A program made the position numbers and the translations under genes. This document shows positions 1-9,469 of a stretch of DNA of 64,000 nucleotides, in pieces; within the stretch, counting starts at the first letter, position 1, and the number at the start of each line of letters is the position of its first letter. The stretch is from Clostridiaceae bacterium (lineage in GTDB: Bacteria; Bacillota; Clostridia; Lachnospirales; Lachnospiraceae), in the NCBI GenBank assembly GCA_910575795.1, contig CAJTGE010000007.1, forward strand, positions 62,826 to 126,825. The letters are read 5' to 3'. Under the pieces are notes generated by a model. It was not told where the DNA came from and did no database searches. It was given only the letters and a program-made list of their open reading frames with translations.

Positions 1-1
1 G

Positions 2-202
2 GGATGGAATGAAGCAGCAGAAACAAAAGAGGTCAGTAAAGATAATATAATGCGTTCAAATAAGAGAGTACAGCCCAATGATATAGAGATGATACTTGAG
101 GCATGGAAGTATAACAAAAGTCAACGCTATGCGGACTTTTATTACAAACTTGAAATTATACCCAAGTCACAAGCAGTCAAATACAAAGAAAAAGGGGATT
201 AA
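2..202 (+). CDS. C-terminal end of a gene entering from the left
   Basis: An open frame runs from the window edge to a TAA at 200-202 with no stop, giving 66 residues (start GWNEAAETKEV, end YKEKGD). It stops two bases before the GTG start of the next gene, so the two are probably co-transcribed. The piece is hydrophilic and I do not recognise a family. By analogy with the rest of the island, where large effectors precede exported immunity-like proteins, it could be the end of an effector. That is inference only. Confidence 0.55.
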   Translation, partial: GWNEAAETKEVSKDNIMRSNKRVQPNDIEMILEAWKYNKSQRYADFYYKLEIIPKSQAVKYKEKGD

Positions 203-204
203 GG

Positions 205-1125
205 GTGTTAAAACGAAAACATATTTTTATAATATTAACAGGCGGTATTTTTATAACATCCATTCTTTATTTTACAGGAATCACAGCAAAAAAGAATGAT
301 TCAGCTAAAGGACAGACAGTGGAATGTGTGGAAGCGATATATGAGAGGAAATTATTCGCTGATACAGAGCTGCAGCAGAGAGTGAGGGATTTTTCACTTC
401 CTGCCAATATATTAAAGTTATTTCATGAACACGAAGAGCGTCTTAATATATTTGCAGAGCAGTGTTACATAAACAGAGTAATGGATGATTCCTTTTTTGT
501 CAGGTATATTGACAGTGAAAGATTTTATTTCTGTTCATCTGATATATATCGAAGCAGTGATATACAAAAAGACCATGCAATTAAAGATGGGAAATATGAT
601 TATATAACCTCTTTTATGGATTATGCGGTTGACACTGGACTGGCATACCGTGACTGGATGCTTGATATTGATATGTACAGAAGAATAAAAACAGGAGAGA
701 ATAATAAGGGAGAAAACGGCAGATATGATCTGGAATTAGAAATCCGTATATATAATGGAAAAGGATTCATAGTATCCTTTTGCTATTATTCAAATGCAGA
801 AAAAGATTATTCAGATCAATCCCTTAAAATAGGTATGTGCGATGACTATGCAGCCAGTAAAAAACGCACAAGAATTAACGCAAACTGGTATTATGAATAT
901 ACAGTGATGCTCGAAAAAGGTTACTGGCTCCCTGAGTTTGAAGATCTGGCATTTGTTGAAGGGTTTTATTCAAAAAGGGAAACTACTACAATAATGAAGC
1001 GTTTTCTGACAGAAAGCCTGCGCTGCTTTCTGCGTCTGTATTGGAAGTATGGTACAGACTTTACGAGGATAAGCTGGAGGGACTGGGAAGAGTTTAGATG
1101 GAATGAACCGTATAATCTGGAATGA
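205..1125 (+). CDS. Membrane-anchored hypothetical protein, putative immunity protein (paralogue 1)
   Basis: 306 residues starting at GTG 205, with the AAAGGGG at 191-197 as ribosome binding site. Residues 5-28 form one hydrophobic segment, so the protein is probably anchored by its N-terminus with the rest outside the cell. The body is rich in aromatic and charged residues and has no motif I recognise. It is clearly paralogous to the next gene: both share LPANxLKLFHEHEE, a YRDWMLDI-type segment (FRDWMLDI in the second) and an LTExLRxFLRLYW segment. Tandem exported paralogues directly behind an effector end are typical of immunity arrays. The role is inferred from context. Confidence 0.6.
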   Translation: MLKRKHIFIILTGGIFITSILYFTGITAKKNDSAKGQTVECVEAIYERKLFADTELQQRVRDFSLPANILKLFHEHEERLNIFAEQCYINRVMDDSFFVRYIDSERFYFCSSDIYRSSDIQKDHAIKDGKYDYITSFMDYAVDTGLAYRDWMLDIDMYRRIKTGENNKGENGRYDLELEIRIYNGKGFIVSFCYYSNAEKDYSDQSLKIGMCDDYAASKKRTRINANWYYEYTVMLEKGYWLPEFEDLAFVEGFYSKRETTTIMKRFLTESLRCFLRLYWKYGTDFTRISWRDWEEFRWNEPYNLE

Positions 1126-1231
1126 GGTATTCTATAAAAGGATAAGGCCTTTGTTGATAAATAGAACTGTAGATTAGCAGAGAATCCCTGAAAAGAATAG
1201 GGGGAGCCGGCAGAGCGAAAGAGGAATAAAG

Positions 1232-2170
1232 ATGTTAAACAGAAAGAATTTTCTTTTCATATTAACGGGAACATTTATCGTAACACTACTTATAGTATTT
1301 CTTTTTATTATAGGCATTAAGGGAAAAAAGAAAGGTGATTTGGCGGAAGAAGAGACAGTCGAGAGTATTGACGAGATGTTTGAGCGTGAATTATTTTCTG
1401 ATACAAAACTGCAGGAGCAGGCGGGGGATTTCGCACTTCCCGCAAATTTATTAAAGCTATTTCATGAACATGAAGAGCAGCTAAATGAATTAGTCCAATA
1501 TCCCTTCTGCAGCAATGAAAAGGAGGACTCCTTTTTTGCAGAATATATAGATGGAAAACGTTTTTATTTTCATTTACCCGGAATGGTGTGGAGAGAAAAC
1601 GTAGAAAAAAGCAGTTCCATTCAGGATGGGGAATATGAGTATATGACTTCATTTATGGAATACGCGATTGACAGAGGGCTTGTGTTTCGTGACTGGATGC
1701 TTGATATCCACAGATATAATCCTGTAAATTGTGAAGAAGAAAATATAGCAATAGGAAGGAAACAGGCGCTATTAAGCATTACTGTTTATAGCGGGAACGG
1801 GTTGGATATTTGTTTTGAATATTTTGCTGACAGGGAGAAGGACAATTCAGAAGAAGACTATGAGGAATCAGGAGGCTGTATAGTGGGAGGAGGTATAAAA
1901 AAGACGCGTATTAACTCAAACTGGTACTATTCCTATTACATAATCGAAATTAGTGATGGCTGGAGACCGGATCTCAAAGATCTGGCGTTTTCTGAGGAGT
2001 TTTATGCACGAAGAAGAACAACCGCTGTTATGCGCCATATTCTGACAGAGAACCTGCGGGGCTTTTTAAGATTGTATTGGGAATATGGTTTAGACTTTAA
2101 AAAAATATCCTGGTGGGATATGGAAAGTTTAAGGTGGACGGAATGGTATATACCGGAGCCAGTATATTGA
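1232..2170 (+). CDS. Membrane-anchored hypothetical protein, putative immunity protein (paralogue 2)
   Basis: 312 residues with an N-terminal hydrophobic anchor (about residues 7-28) followed by basic residues and a long extracellular-type domain. It aligns along its whole length with the preceding gene (shared FHEHEEQLN, FRDWMLDI, LTENLRGFLRLYW), so it arose by tandem duplication and then diverged considerably. It starts at ATG 1232 about 100 bases after its neighbour, within an AT-rich stretch. No catalytic motif is visible. An immunity role for the effector cut off at the left edge is plausible but not shown by sequence. Confidence 0.6.
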   Translation: MLNRKNFLFILTGTFIVTLLIVFLFIIGIKGKKKGDLAEEETVESIDEMFERELFSDTKLQEQAGDFALPANLLKLFHEHEEQLNELVQYPFCSNEKEDSFFAEYIDGKRFYFHLPGMVWRENVEKSSSIQDGEYEYMTSFMEYAIDRGLVFRDWMLDIHRYNPVNCEEENIAIGRKQALLSITVYSGNGLDICFEYFADREKDNSEEDYEESGGCIVGGGIKKTRINSNWYYSYYIIEISDGWRPDLKDLAFSEEFYARRRTTAVMRHILTENLRGFLRLYWEYGLDFKKISWWDMESLRWTEWYIPEPVY

Positions 2171-2561
2171 AATTCCTGTGGAGGCGCGGGATAGAGATGG
2201 ATGTTTGCGCAGGATAAAATTATTGTGTATGTGACAGCCCGTCTGTTAATGGGTGGTAAGCGGCGTTTCAGTGACGGAAACAGGCGGCCAGTGAGGAAGC
2301 GGCGCGTTCAGGGAAGGACGAGCCGCCGGCGTTCCCGGGAATGCAGCCGCCGGACAGCAGGCAAGAGGAAATAACGAACCGCAGGGGCCGCCGCAGGCTG
2401 ATGCGCAGGGCCGATATCCTGAAGGCTTACTTTGAATACGTCATCAAAGCCGTCCGCGACCTCTTCAAATGCCGGGTAGATGCAGAACTTTTTTGACGGG
2501 ACAAAGTGAGGGACGGTGAATAAGAAACGGTTCAAAAACAGTTGCAGGACAGGAGGATTAT
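2171..2561 (+). other. Gene-poor stretch with effector-tail remnant
   Basis: No convincing complete gene. A 51-codon frame (ATG 2341, TGA 2494-2496) reads MQPPDSRQEEITNRRG near its start and contains DILKAYFEYVIKAV. It may be a leftover C-terminus, and I do not assign it. From 2476 a stretch (TAGATGCAGAAC followed by T6GACGGGAC) matches remnants at 18751 and 32245, where the better-kept copy reads as an effector-like tail ending NFFDGTK. The base composition shifts from AT-rich to GC-rich within this gap, which marks a cassette boundary. Confidence 0.4.
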
Positions 2562-3110
2562 ATGAAATATTTTAAACTGCAGGAAGCGCCGGAAGGAAAG
2601 CGCGGCCCGCAAATCATGAACTGGTACGGCTCGTTCGATGTAAGAAATATCCGCATGGAAGGCTTTCCAAAAATTCCGAAACGCCAGTTATACATGGTGG
2701 AACCAGTGGATCCGTTGATCTTTACGGATATCATCCTGTTTCCGTTCCTGCTGGTTTCGCCGGAAGTAAAAAGGGTGATTGGGATGTACAGGGAGCAGAG
2801 CTTTTACAGGGAGGTTATATTATTAAACCAGAAAACAGGGGAATCAAAGCTGTATTACCTCCCGGTATTCAATGAAACAGCGGATCTTGACGTCGTGGAA
2901 CGCAGCTACAAAAACGGCAGGCCCGCCGCCCTGGCAGGACGGCCGGAAGGAACCAGGTTTATGGTAAACCGGCATATCTTCTGGGCCAGGGACGCGCGCC
3001 GGCGTCACACGATCATCTCCCTGGATTTAGCGGAAAGTATACTGAAGCGGGAGGCCGTGGGTATCGGCTTAAAAGAAGTGGAGCTGTACGGGAAAAACAG
3101 GCGTCCTTAA
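2562..3110 (+). CDS. Imm11/DUF1629-like protein upstream of VgrG
   Basis: 182 residues, no signal peptide or membrane segment, so cytoplasmic. ATG 2562 follows an AGGAGG. The arrangement fits the Imm11 (DUF1629) family as I know it: an N-terminal region, a central LVSPEVKRVI segment, then a tyrosine-rich strand (KLYYLPVF) and a C-terminal IISLDLAESILKREAVGIGL segment. A diverged homologue lies at 27842, also just upstream of chaperone and VgrG genes. That fixed position could mean immunity to a lost effector or a structural/assembly role with the spike. The family assignment is by eye. Confidence 0.5.
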   Translation: MKYFKLQEAPEGKRGPQIMNWYGSFDVRNIRMEGFPKIPKRQLYMVEPVDPLIFTDIILFPFLLVSPEVKRVIGMYREQSFYREVILLNQKTGESKLYYLPVFNETADLDVVERSYKNGRPAALAGRPEGTRFMVNRHIFWARDARRRHTIISLDLAESILKREAVGIGLKEVELYGKNRRP

Positions 3111-3203
3111 AGAGAAAGGGACAGCGCAGGCAGCGTAAATATACGCAGTCACTCAGGCTGTCTGGCTGCTGCTAAAATACAGAACAGAGGAAGGAGAAAA
3201 ACA

Positions 3204-4592
3204 ATGCGAGAGGAAAGAATGTTTGTCCGCCCCTTTGAGGAGCTGCAGGTAATGGAATACCGCAGCCTCATGCAGGTCAATGAACACGCGCAGGCGGAGA
3301 TCCGGGGGCAGATCCCGTTTCAGCGGATGAAAGACTATGTGGAGGCAGGGAAAAAACGGCTCTGGGTTCAGGCTGTGATCGTCTCAGAGGGCAGCGAGAG
3401 CATCCTGTTCTATGGGATTTTGGAGGAAATGCAGATGGAAGTCAAAAGCGGGCTCTGCATCATGCGCCTGCTCCTGCGATCCGGGACTTCGCTCATGGAC
3501 TATGAAAAGAAAACGCGCAGCTTCCAGTCCGGGGATCTGACGTACAGCGAATTGCTGAATGCCTGCAACAGCGGCTATGATCAGGCGGCGAGGATCATGA
3601 CAGCGGCCAGGGGAGAGGCGATCCGCCGCTTCATCATGCAGTACCAGGAGACGGACTGGGATTTTATCAAACGGCTTGCGGGCATGAACCATACGGTGGT
3701 GGTTGCGGACTGCTCGACGCCGGGCGAAAAATATTACTTCGGCCTTCCGGACCGGAAAGAAACCGTAACAGCCGCGCCGGACGAATACAGAACCTGGTGC
3801 GACATGGAAGAGTACGCCTCCAAGAAAGCCAACGGGCTGTCCATTTCACCGGGGGACACAATATCCTGCGTGTGGGAAAGCCGCGATATCTATAAGCTGG
3901 GCGAGTGGGGGATCATAGACGGGAAAAAGCTCTATATCTGGAAAATCGAAACCGTGACAAAGGGAAATGAATTGTACCACACGTATTACATGAAACCGCG
4001 GGCCGGCCTGCAGACGCCGGTTACGTATAACGCCAGCCTGGCCGGCGTGTCGCTCCTGGGGCGTGTGACAGATGTAAAGGAGGAGAAGATACAGATAGAG
4101 CTGTACGACGATGAAAACAGGGCGAATGCCGGAAAACGCTGGTTCCCCTATGCAACCGTCTACTCCTCTCCGGACGGGACAGGGTGGTACTGCATGCCGG
4201 AAAAAGGAGATCAGGCGCGCCTTTATTTCCCCTCCAGCCAGGAAAACACGGCCTATGCGGCCGGCGCGTACCACGAAGAGGGGGCGGATTTAAGGACCAG
4301 GCCGGAGTGTAAGTTCTGGAGGAACCGGGAAGGAAAAGAGATCCGCTTAAGCCCGGACCGGATCCTGATCACAAATAATAACGGGACCTATATGGAATTA
4401 ACCGATGAGGACGGCATTGAGATCGTCAGCGCCGGTTCCATCTCCATCCGGGCAAAGCGCACATTATCCGTGGCCAGCGAGGACGCCTCGGTCGAGCTCA
4501 CGGCCCCTGACCGGATCCGGCTGAAACAGGGGGATACGGAGATGGATCTTGGCGGCAGCCTGCGGATGCAGGGAAGAAAAATCCTGCTGTAA
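3204..4592 (+). CDS. VgrG-like spike protein (copy A, intact)
   Basis: 462 residues and the only undamaged VgrG-like gene in the window. Residues about 1-280 match the gp27/phage late-control D fold of VgrG: SILFYGILEEM, then KKTRSFQSGDLTYSELLN, then QETDWDFIKRLAG. Residues about 280-370 are the gp5-like OB fold, with GRVTDVKEEKIQIELYDD and WFPYATVYSSPDGTGWYCMP. The C-terminus is a short beta-helical spike of repeating strands (MELTDEDGIEIVSAG onward). Known VgrG trimers cap injection tubes and carry PAAR-tipped effectors. It is followed 16 bases later by a second vgrG. ATG 3204 follows an AGGAAGGAG ribosome site. Confidence 0.8.
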   Translation: MREERMFVRPFEELQVMEYRSLMQVNEHAQAEIRGQIPFQRMKDYVEAGKKRLWVQAVIVSEGSESILFYGILEEMQMEVKSGLCIMRLLLRSGTSLMDYEKKTRSFQSGDLTYSELLNACNSGYDQAARIMTAARGEAIRRFIMQYQETDWDFIKRLAGMNHTVVVADCSTPGEKYYFGLPDRKETVTAAPDEYRTWCDMEEYASKKANGLSISPGDTISCVWESRDIYKLGEWGIIDGKKLYIWKIETVTKGNELYHTYYMKPRAGLQTPVTYNASLAGVSLLGRVTDVKEEKIQIELYDDENRANAGKRWFPYATVYSSPDGTGWYCMPEKGDQARLYFPSSQENTAYAAGAYHEEGADLRTRPECKFWRNREGKEIRLSPDRILITNNNGTYMELTDEDGIEIVSAGSISIRAKRTLSVASEDASVELTAPDRIRLKQGDTEMDLGGSLRMQGRKILL

Positions 4593-4608
4593 GGGGGGGA
4601 AGAGACAG

Positions 4609-5966
4609 ATGGAAACCAGGATTGCCGAACATATCAGAATCATAGCAGACATCCCGCTCCTTCATGCAGAGCGCTTTGAAATGCACTGGAAACCGGACGG
4701 GCACGCATCCCTGTCCCTGGAGGGATACATAAACACCAGAATTGCATACCAGATAGAAACGCTGTATAACAGTAAAATAACGCTCATCCTGGAAAAAGGC
4801 GGGGACAGAACGGATGAAACAGCAGGGGAAGGCCGAATGGCGGAAAAGAGTGAAAGGGCGGGAGACGGCAGGACGGCCCCCCCCGGGAGGAGGCGGACGA
4901 GATCCTGTTCTGCGGCTATGTCGCGCGCGCAGAGCGCAGCCGGGCGGCCGGCACAGAAACGATTTCCCTGTACGCCCTGTCCGGCTCATACCTCTTGGAT
5001 CAGAAGGAGGACAGCCGTTCCTTCCAGTCCGTTGGGAACACCTGGGCAGAGACGGCCAGGGAGGCTGTGGAGGCAGCCGGGGGCAGGGTGATCTGCACAG
5101 CCGGAAAAGAAGAGACACTGGGACGCCCGCTGATCCAGCTCGGGGAAACGGCCTGGGCATTTGCCGGACGCCTTGCGGGCCAGCTTGGAACGTGCGTGAT
5201 ACCGGACATCGTGACAGGAGGGCTGAACCTGTGGTTCGGCATGCGAAAAGGAAGGGAGATCCCTGACTTTGCCCCGGAGCAATATACGCTCAGCCTCCGG
5301 CACGGCCCGTCGTCCGCCCCATGTGAGATATGCTGGCGCGCAGAGGGCCGGTCATTCTATAAGATCGGGGATCAGACGTCCTTCATGGGCGAGCCGGCGA
5401 TCATCACAGAGGTCAGGGCCTGCATGGAGCAGGGCGGGCTCATGTTTACCTACGCATTACAGAAATCGTACCGGCCAAAACACGTAATCCAGGGCCGGTT
5501 TGCGGGCCTGGGCCTGGCGGGGACGGTTGTGGACACAAAGGACGAGCGCATCCGCATCGCGCTTGACATCGACCGGAACGTCCCCACAGGAGATTACGAT
5601 TACCCGTGGTATCCCAACACAGGAAACGCCCTCTACGCCATGCCGGAGGCCGGGGCCCGGGCCATCCTGTATTTTCCGGACGGGGACGAGAGGAACGGGT
5701 TCATTTCCGAATGCCTTCCGGAGAACAAAGAGCGTGACAGCCACAGGGACCGCTGCCTCGCCCTGGAAGACGGAAATCTGCTCCAACTGTTCGACGGCCT
5801 CGTAAGCTTCTCCAGAGGCGGCGCGTCAGACGCCTCGCTGGGAGACGGCTCTGCCTCCATCGGAACGTCAGGAGAGCTTCTCCTGTCCGCGCAGGGACGG
5901 GTGCGGCTTAAAGGAAAACGGATCCATGTATATTCAGAGGATGAGATAACAGTTTATAAGAGCTGA
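4609..5966 (+). pseudogene. VgrG-like spike protein (copy B), frameshifted at a C8 tract
   Basis: The frame from ATG 4609 (METRIAEHIRIIADIP) runs into the C8 tract at 4877-4884, after which VgrG homology continues in another frame: EEADEILFCGYVARAER, then DQKEDSRSFQSVGNTW, through to the end at 5966. One extra C (C9) would join both parts into one protein of about 452 residues with a gp27-like half, an OB fold (RFAGLGLAGTVVDTKDERI, YPNTGNALYAMPEAG) and a short spike. Both halves stay well conserved around the lesion. It may be phase-variable, translated by slippage, a recent mutation or a sequencing error. It sits between vgrG A and the chaperone gene. Confidence 0.7.
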
Positions 5967-6052
5967 AAAGGTATTCCCAAGCCGCTGTTTATGGACAGCA
6001 TCCCGGGCTGTAACAGACAAAACATTCAGAAAAAAGTCAGGAGAAAAGACAA

Positions 6053-6625
6053 ATGGAAGGTTATGATGAGCAGATTTTAGAGGCGCAGAGAGAAATGGAG
6101 CGCAGGAACTATACAACGCTGGAAACCGGCATCTACGTGGACGACAGCCTGGAGACATTTTCAATGCACACCCTCCCGGATACGCGGATCCATGTATATT
6201 TACCCGATTCCTTTGTGATCCTGCCGGAACGCGTAAGGGCGGTCAAATACCCGTACCGGGATTCCCCGGATTATATCTACACCAGCCTTTCCGGGACGGT
6301 GAACCTGGGCTTTAACCTGCTGCCGGAAGTCCTGAAAGAAGGCGATACGCAGGTGATGAGCAGCCAGTCCCAGAGGGGGCTTACGAACTTAAACCCAGGC
6401 ATCAAAATCCGGAACCCGGGAAACGGGGAAACCAGACAGGGAAATGAGATGAGCTGGTTTGAATTCAAAGGGAACAGCCTGGACGGCCAGAGCTTTAACC
6501 GGATGTATTTTATCCGCATGCACAAAATCGTCCTGCACGGCGTATTCACATGTATGGCAAGGGAAAAGGACAAATGGGACCGGATCGTGGCACAGATATT
6601 TGATGCGGTAGAGGAGGAATTGTAG
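6053..6625 (+). CDS. DcrB/Eag-like (DUF1795) effector chaperone
   Basis: 190 residues, no signal peptide, predicted cytoplasmic. The pattern of an N-terminal strand (YTTLETGIYV), HVYLPDSFVILPERVRAVKY, TVNLGFNLLP and a C-terminal IVAQIFDAVEEEL helix resembles the DcrB/DUF1795 family. That family includes the Eag chaperones, which in type VI systems hold the hydrophobic N-termini of PAAR effectors and load them on VgrG. The position between vgrG and a PAAR-like effector with a hydrophobic N-terminus (7463) fits that job. A homologue is fused into 28426. The fold assignment is by eye. Confidence 0.6.
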   Translation: MEGYDEQILEAQREMERRNYTTLETGIYVDDSLETFSMHTLPDTRIHVYLPDSFVILPERVRAVKYPYRDSPDYIYTSLSGTVNLGFNLLPEVLKEGDTQVMSSQSQRGLTNLNPGIKIRNPGNGETRQGNEMSWFEFKGNSLDGQSFNRMYFIRMHKIVLHGVFTCMAREKDKWDRIVAQIFDAVEEEL

Positions 6626-6732
6626 TTACATAACGGTTCAGGGGTATCTGAACTGTTACGTAATTAAGGAGATTCCCGCGGCAGCCGCCAAATGCGCATG
6701 CAGGCATGCTCACTTGGCGACTGCCCGCGGAA
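6626..6732. repeat. Two adjacent palindromes between chaperone and adaptor genes
   Basis: The first palindrome (6626-6663) has arms TAACGGTTCAG and CTGAACTGTTA and belongs to the dispersed GTTCAG/CTGAAC family also seen at 15538, 33664, 38647 and 59303. The second (about 6673-6732) is a larger, imperfect stem with CGCCAA/TTGGCG and CCGCGG arms around a GCATGC core. It starts 10 bases after the first and ends before the ribosome site of the next gene, so it could attenuate transcription between the two genes. No T-run follows, so it is not a standard terminator. Confidence 0.6.
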
Positions 6733-6753
6733 ATAAAAAACGAGGTGTGTGGG

Positions 6754-7386
6754 ATGGACCGGAAAAAAGACATGGAGCAGTATATAGAGGAGTACCGGGC
6801 AGAACGGATACGGTTAAAGAAAATGAATCTGGAGGCAATCAGGGCAAAGCTGCAGCCGCTGTTTAAGGAAAAGCTAAAGCAACTGGCCGCCGATCAGCTC
6901 CGCAAAAGACGGGGCAGCCCGGAAAAGGCAGAGATTCTTTATTTATGCCGCCTGCTCAGCAGCGGCTATACGGAGAGCTATGAATCCGTCCTTGGGCTTG
7001 GCGGAAGCCTTCTGTTTCTGGACAAACGCCGGAGCGAGACGTACTGGTGTCCGGAGTATCTGTACAACGATCTGGAAAGCGATATGGAGGAAGTGAAAAA
7101 AAGGCTGAAAAAGAAGTTCATACGCATCGAGGAATATGAACTGCTCTATTTAAAGCAGCGCCTTCTCGAAGACGACTGGGAAATCCTGGAGGCGTGTTTC
7201 CTGGAACTGGTTAGCAGCGCAGCGCCTGTACTGAGAGAAAGCGGCTTAAAGACGGAATCCGTGCTGAAGGTGATGAGCGGTTCTTACATGGAACAGCTTA
7301 AGCTGCAGGGCAGCCTCGCGGTCCGGCCTGCCGGGGATAAGGAGAGCGTCGGGGGAACGGAACAGGCAGAGGTGACAAAAGGGTAA
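6754..7386 (+). CDS. Putative VgrG/effector adaptor protein
   Basis: 210 residues from ATG 6754, chosen because GAGGTG at 6742-6747 precedes it. It is strongly helical and charged (MDRKKDMEQYIEEYRAER, then KKRLKKKFIRIEEYELLYL), with no membrane segment. I do not know a named family. Its gene lies between the DcrB-like chaperone and the DUF4280 effector. Its central part resembles the N-terminal half of the fusion protein at 28426, which joins such a domain to a DcrB-like domain, so the two probably act together in cargo loading. A truncated copy lies at 11073. The function is inferred from context. Confidence 0.5.
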   Translation: MDRKKDMEQYIEEYRAERIRLKKMNLEAIRAKLQPLFKEKLKQLAADQLRKRRGSPEKAEILYLCRLLSSGYTESYESVLGLGGSLLFLDKRRSETYWCPEYLYNDLESDMEEVKKRLKKKFIRIEEYELLYLKQRLLEDDWEILEACFLELVSSAAPVLRESGLKTESVLKVMSGSYMEQLKLQGSLAVRPAGDKESVGGTEQAEVTKG

Positions 7387-7462
7387 ACAGGAAGGGAAGA
7401 TAAACGAAAGGCAGCCGTTCAGCGGGGCCGGACGGCTGCCGCCAAAGAGGAGGGGAATACAT

Positions 7463-9361
7463 ATGAATAAAAACAAGAGCTCGTTTCATATGGGAGGCGT
7501 AATGCAGGGCTATGGCCAGCCGATCATCCTGAAAGCGGATCCGGTTACACTCACGCCTGTTTCGCAGGAAAATGTGCGCCTGACGCCAAACTTTAACAAA
7601 CATCTCCTGAAGATCATTTTCAGCATACCGGCCGTCTGGGATCCGGCAAATTTGGATCCGGCCATGATGAAAATCATGGGCGCCCTCGCGGCGGTAAACC
7701 AGGTGATCTTCCCGGAAACACCGGGAGACGGGGCAGGGCAGACGCCCGCCCTGGACTTTCGGCTCGCGAGCAGGCATGCATGCAGCGGCGGGGAGCTGGC
7801 GGTTGTGACGGCGTTTGGGAAGAAAAGCAGGGATGAAAAGAAGAAAAAAGGAAAATGGAAAAAGGATTGGGGAAAGAAGTATTACTACGATTCGGACGGG
7901 GATATGGTGAAGGGGGAGTTCAGAAAGATAGATGGGGAGTGGTATTATTTCCATGAAGACGGCCATATGGCAAGGGACGAGTTTGTACACTATGAGAACC
8001 ACACCTATTATTTTGATAAAAAAGGACACATGCAGGATGATGATGATGTATTTCAAAAGAAGGATGAAACGTATTATATAAATGATTTCAAATTTACAGG
8101 TACGGGAAGCAAAAGAAGAGAAAATGAGGCATTGGCAGAGGAGATGATGTTTTACCACCAGCAGTACCATATATGTATAGAGGAAAATCCTTATGTTACG
8201 CAAGGTTCGATACTTGCCTGCACAAAGGGGACAAACTTAACACGCCTGGATGCGCGTACCGCAGTGGATATCAGGGATGTTGTTACAGGATTGCCTGTGC
8301 TGGGGTGTGATGCCTGTAAAGCGGATGAAAACATATATTCCTTTTATGGATGCCGTGCTTCAGACCTTTCAAATACGCCAGCGAGGCCGGTCATAGCCGG
8401 CGGTTATAAAAAATGTATTCCTATGTTGGGAATGTGGACACAACCTCATCAGACTTCGATTATCTGGAACAGTGTCAGCGGGGATCACACGGAAACATTG
8501 ATATTCGATTCTGTTATTTTATGCAGGTTTGGAGGAATGATCGGCGTTGTGGAGATACCGGAGGCGGTACAGACTACAGGGGAGATTGTTTTAATTACGA
8601 ATGACTCAGTAAATATCAGAGATGCTGCGGGCGGGAGTACGGTAGTTGCTATCCTGAAAAATGAGGTGTTAATAACCGACCTGTCTGATCTGCCTGTACA
8701 GGCGGCCGATTCAGAAGGGAATACTCTGGAGTGGATCAGGGTTCGTTACTTTAATCAGAAGGATGAAGCGCATCCCGAAATCTGGGAGTGGATAGATGGC
8801 TGGGTGGCCAAAAAGTTTACATATGAATGTCCAAAGAACCCTCCGGGAAAGAATGAGTTGCATTGTGTTGATGATTATATACTTCAGGCACAAATGCTGA
8901 CAAATGCCAGGTATGTGCGAAGAAAACTTCTTGAAGCGGGATGGAGTACAAATGCTGTTTATGCTATATTGGGAAATATGGAGACAGAGAGCAATATTAA
9001 TCCGTTATTTTGGGAAAGAACGAATACAGGAAAAAAAGGAAAGGGGTTTGGACTGGTTCAGTGGACACCGCAATCTAAGCTTACAGATTGGACAACTTTA
9101 GAGGGGTTGAATCCGAATGATATTGATGTTCAAATACAAAGAATTTTGGTTGAAGTGGATCTGACAAGTGATGAGCAATGGGTTACTGGCAATCATAATT
9201 CAGGAATGACTTTTAAAGAATTTACTCAGTCAACGGAATCGGCTGAAAAACTGGCGGAGATATTTTTGTATTGTTACGAACAGCCAACTGTTATGCCACA
9301 ACCGGCACGTAGTAAACAAGCCAGAAAATGGAAGGATTTACTTGAATTATTAAATGATTAA
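7463..9361 (+). CDS. PAAR-like (DUF4280) effector with phage-tail lysozyme domain
   Basis: 632 residues. The N-terminal domain (about 1-120) has hydrophobic stretches (HLLKIIFSIPAVW, MGALAAVNQVIF) that a DcrB/Eag-like chaperone could hold. Residues 125-205 contain choline-binding-type repeats (KYYYDSDGDMVKGEF, EWYYFHEDGHM). Residues about 235-372 are a DUF4280 PAAR-like domain (VTQGSILACTKGT, GCDAC, ILCRFGGMIGVVEIP). Residues 372-465 form a bacterial SH3 domain (VNIRDAAGG, WIDGWVAKKF). Residues 470-632 match the phage-tail lysozyme family (VYAILGNMETESNINP, GFGLVQWTP), with Glu507 or Glu509 as catalytic candidate. It probably cuts target peptidoglycan after delivery on the spike tip. ATG 7463 follows AGGAGGGG. 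Confidence 0.75.
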   Translation: MNKNKSSFHMGGVMQGYGQPIILKADPVTLTPVSQENVRLTPNFNKHLLKIIFSIPAVWDPANLDPAMMKIMGALAAVNQVIFPETPGDGAGQTPALDFRLASRHACSGGELAVVTAFGKKSRDEKKKKGKWKKDWGKKYYYDSDGDMVKGEFRKIDGEWYYFHEDGHMARDEFVHYENHTYYFDKKGHMQDDDDVFQKKDETYYINDFKFTGTGSKRRENEALAEEMMFYHQQYHICIEENPYVTQGSILACTKGTNLTRLDARTAVDIRDVVTGLPVLGCDACKADENIYSFYGCRASDLSNTPARPVIAGGYKKCIPMLGMWTQPHQTSIIWNSVSGDHTETLIFDSVILCRFGGMIGVVEIPEAVQTTGEIVLITNDSVNIRDAAGGSTVVAILKNEVLITDLSDLPVQAADSEGNTLEWIRVRYFNQKDEAHPEIWEWIDGWVAKKFTYECPKNPPGKNELHCVDDYILQAQMLTNARYVRRKLLEAGWSTNAVYAILGNMETESNINPLFWERTNTGKKGKGFGLVQWTPQSKLTDWTTLEGLNPNDIDVQIQRILVEVDLTSDEQWVTGNHNSGMTFKEFTQSTESAEKLAEIFLYCYEQPTVMPQPARSKQARKWKDLLELLND

Positions 9362-9469
9362 TAGGAGCCTAAAAGAAATTTGCTTAATTACAGAGTCAGG
9401 CATAAAGATAAGATTTATATGTATACAGATGGATTGAACAGAATATCACATTGAAGGAATGAGGCAGGA

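Noticed and set aside
7298..8203. Long minus-strand frames over the effector N-terminus (also at 10316 and 11401)
   Set aside because: They repeat only because the plus-strand gene is duplicated, and they show no family features.
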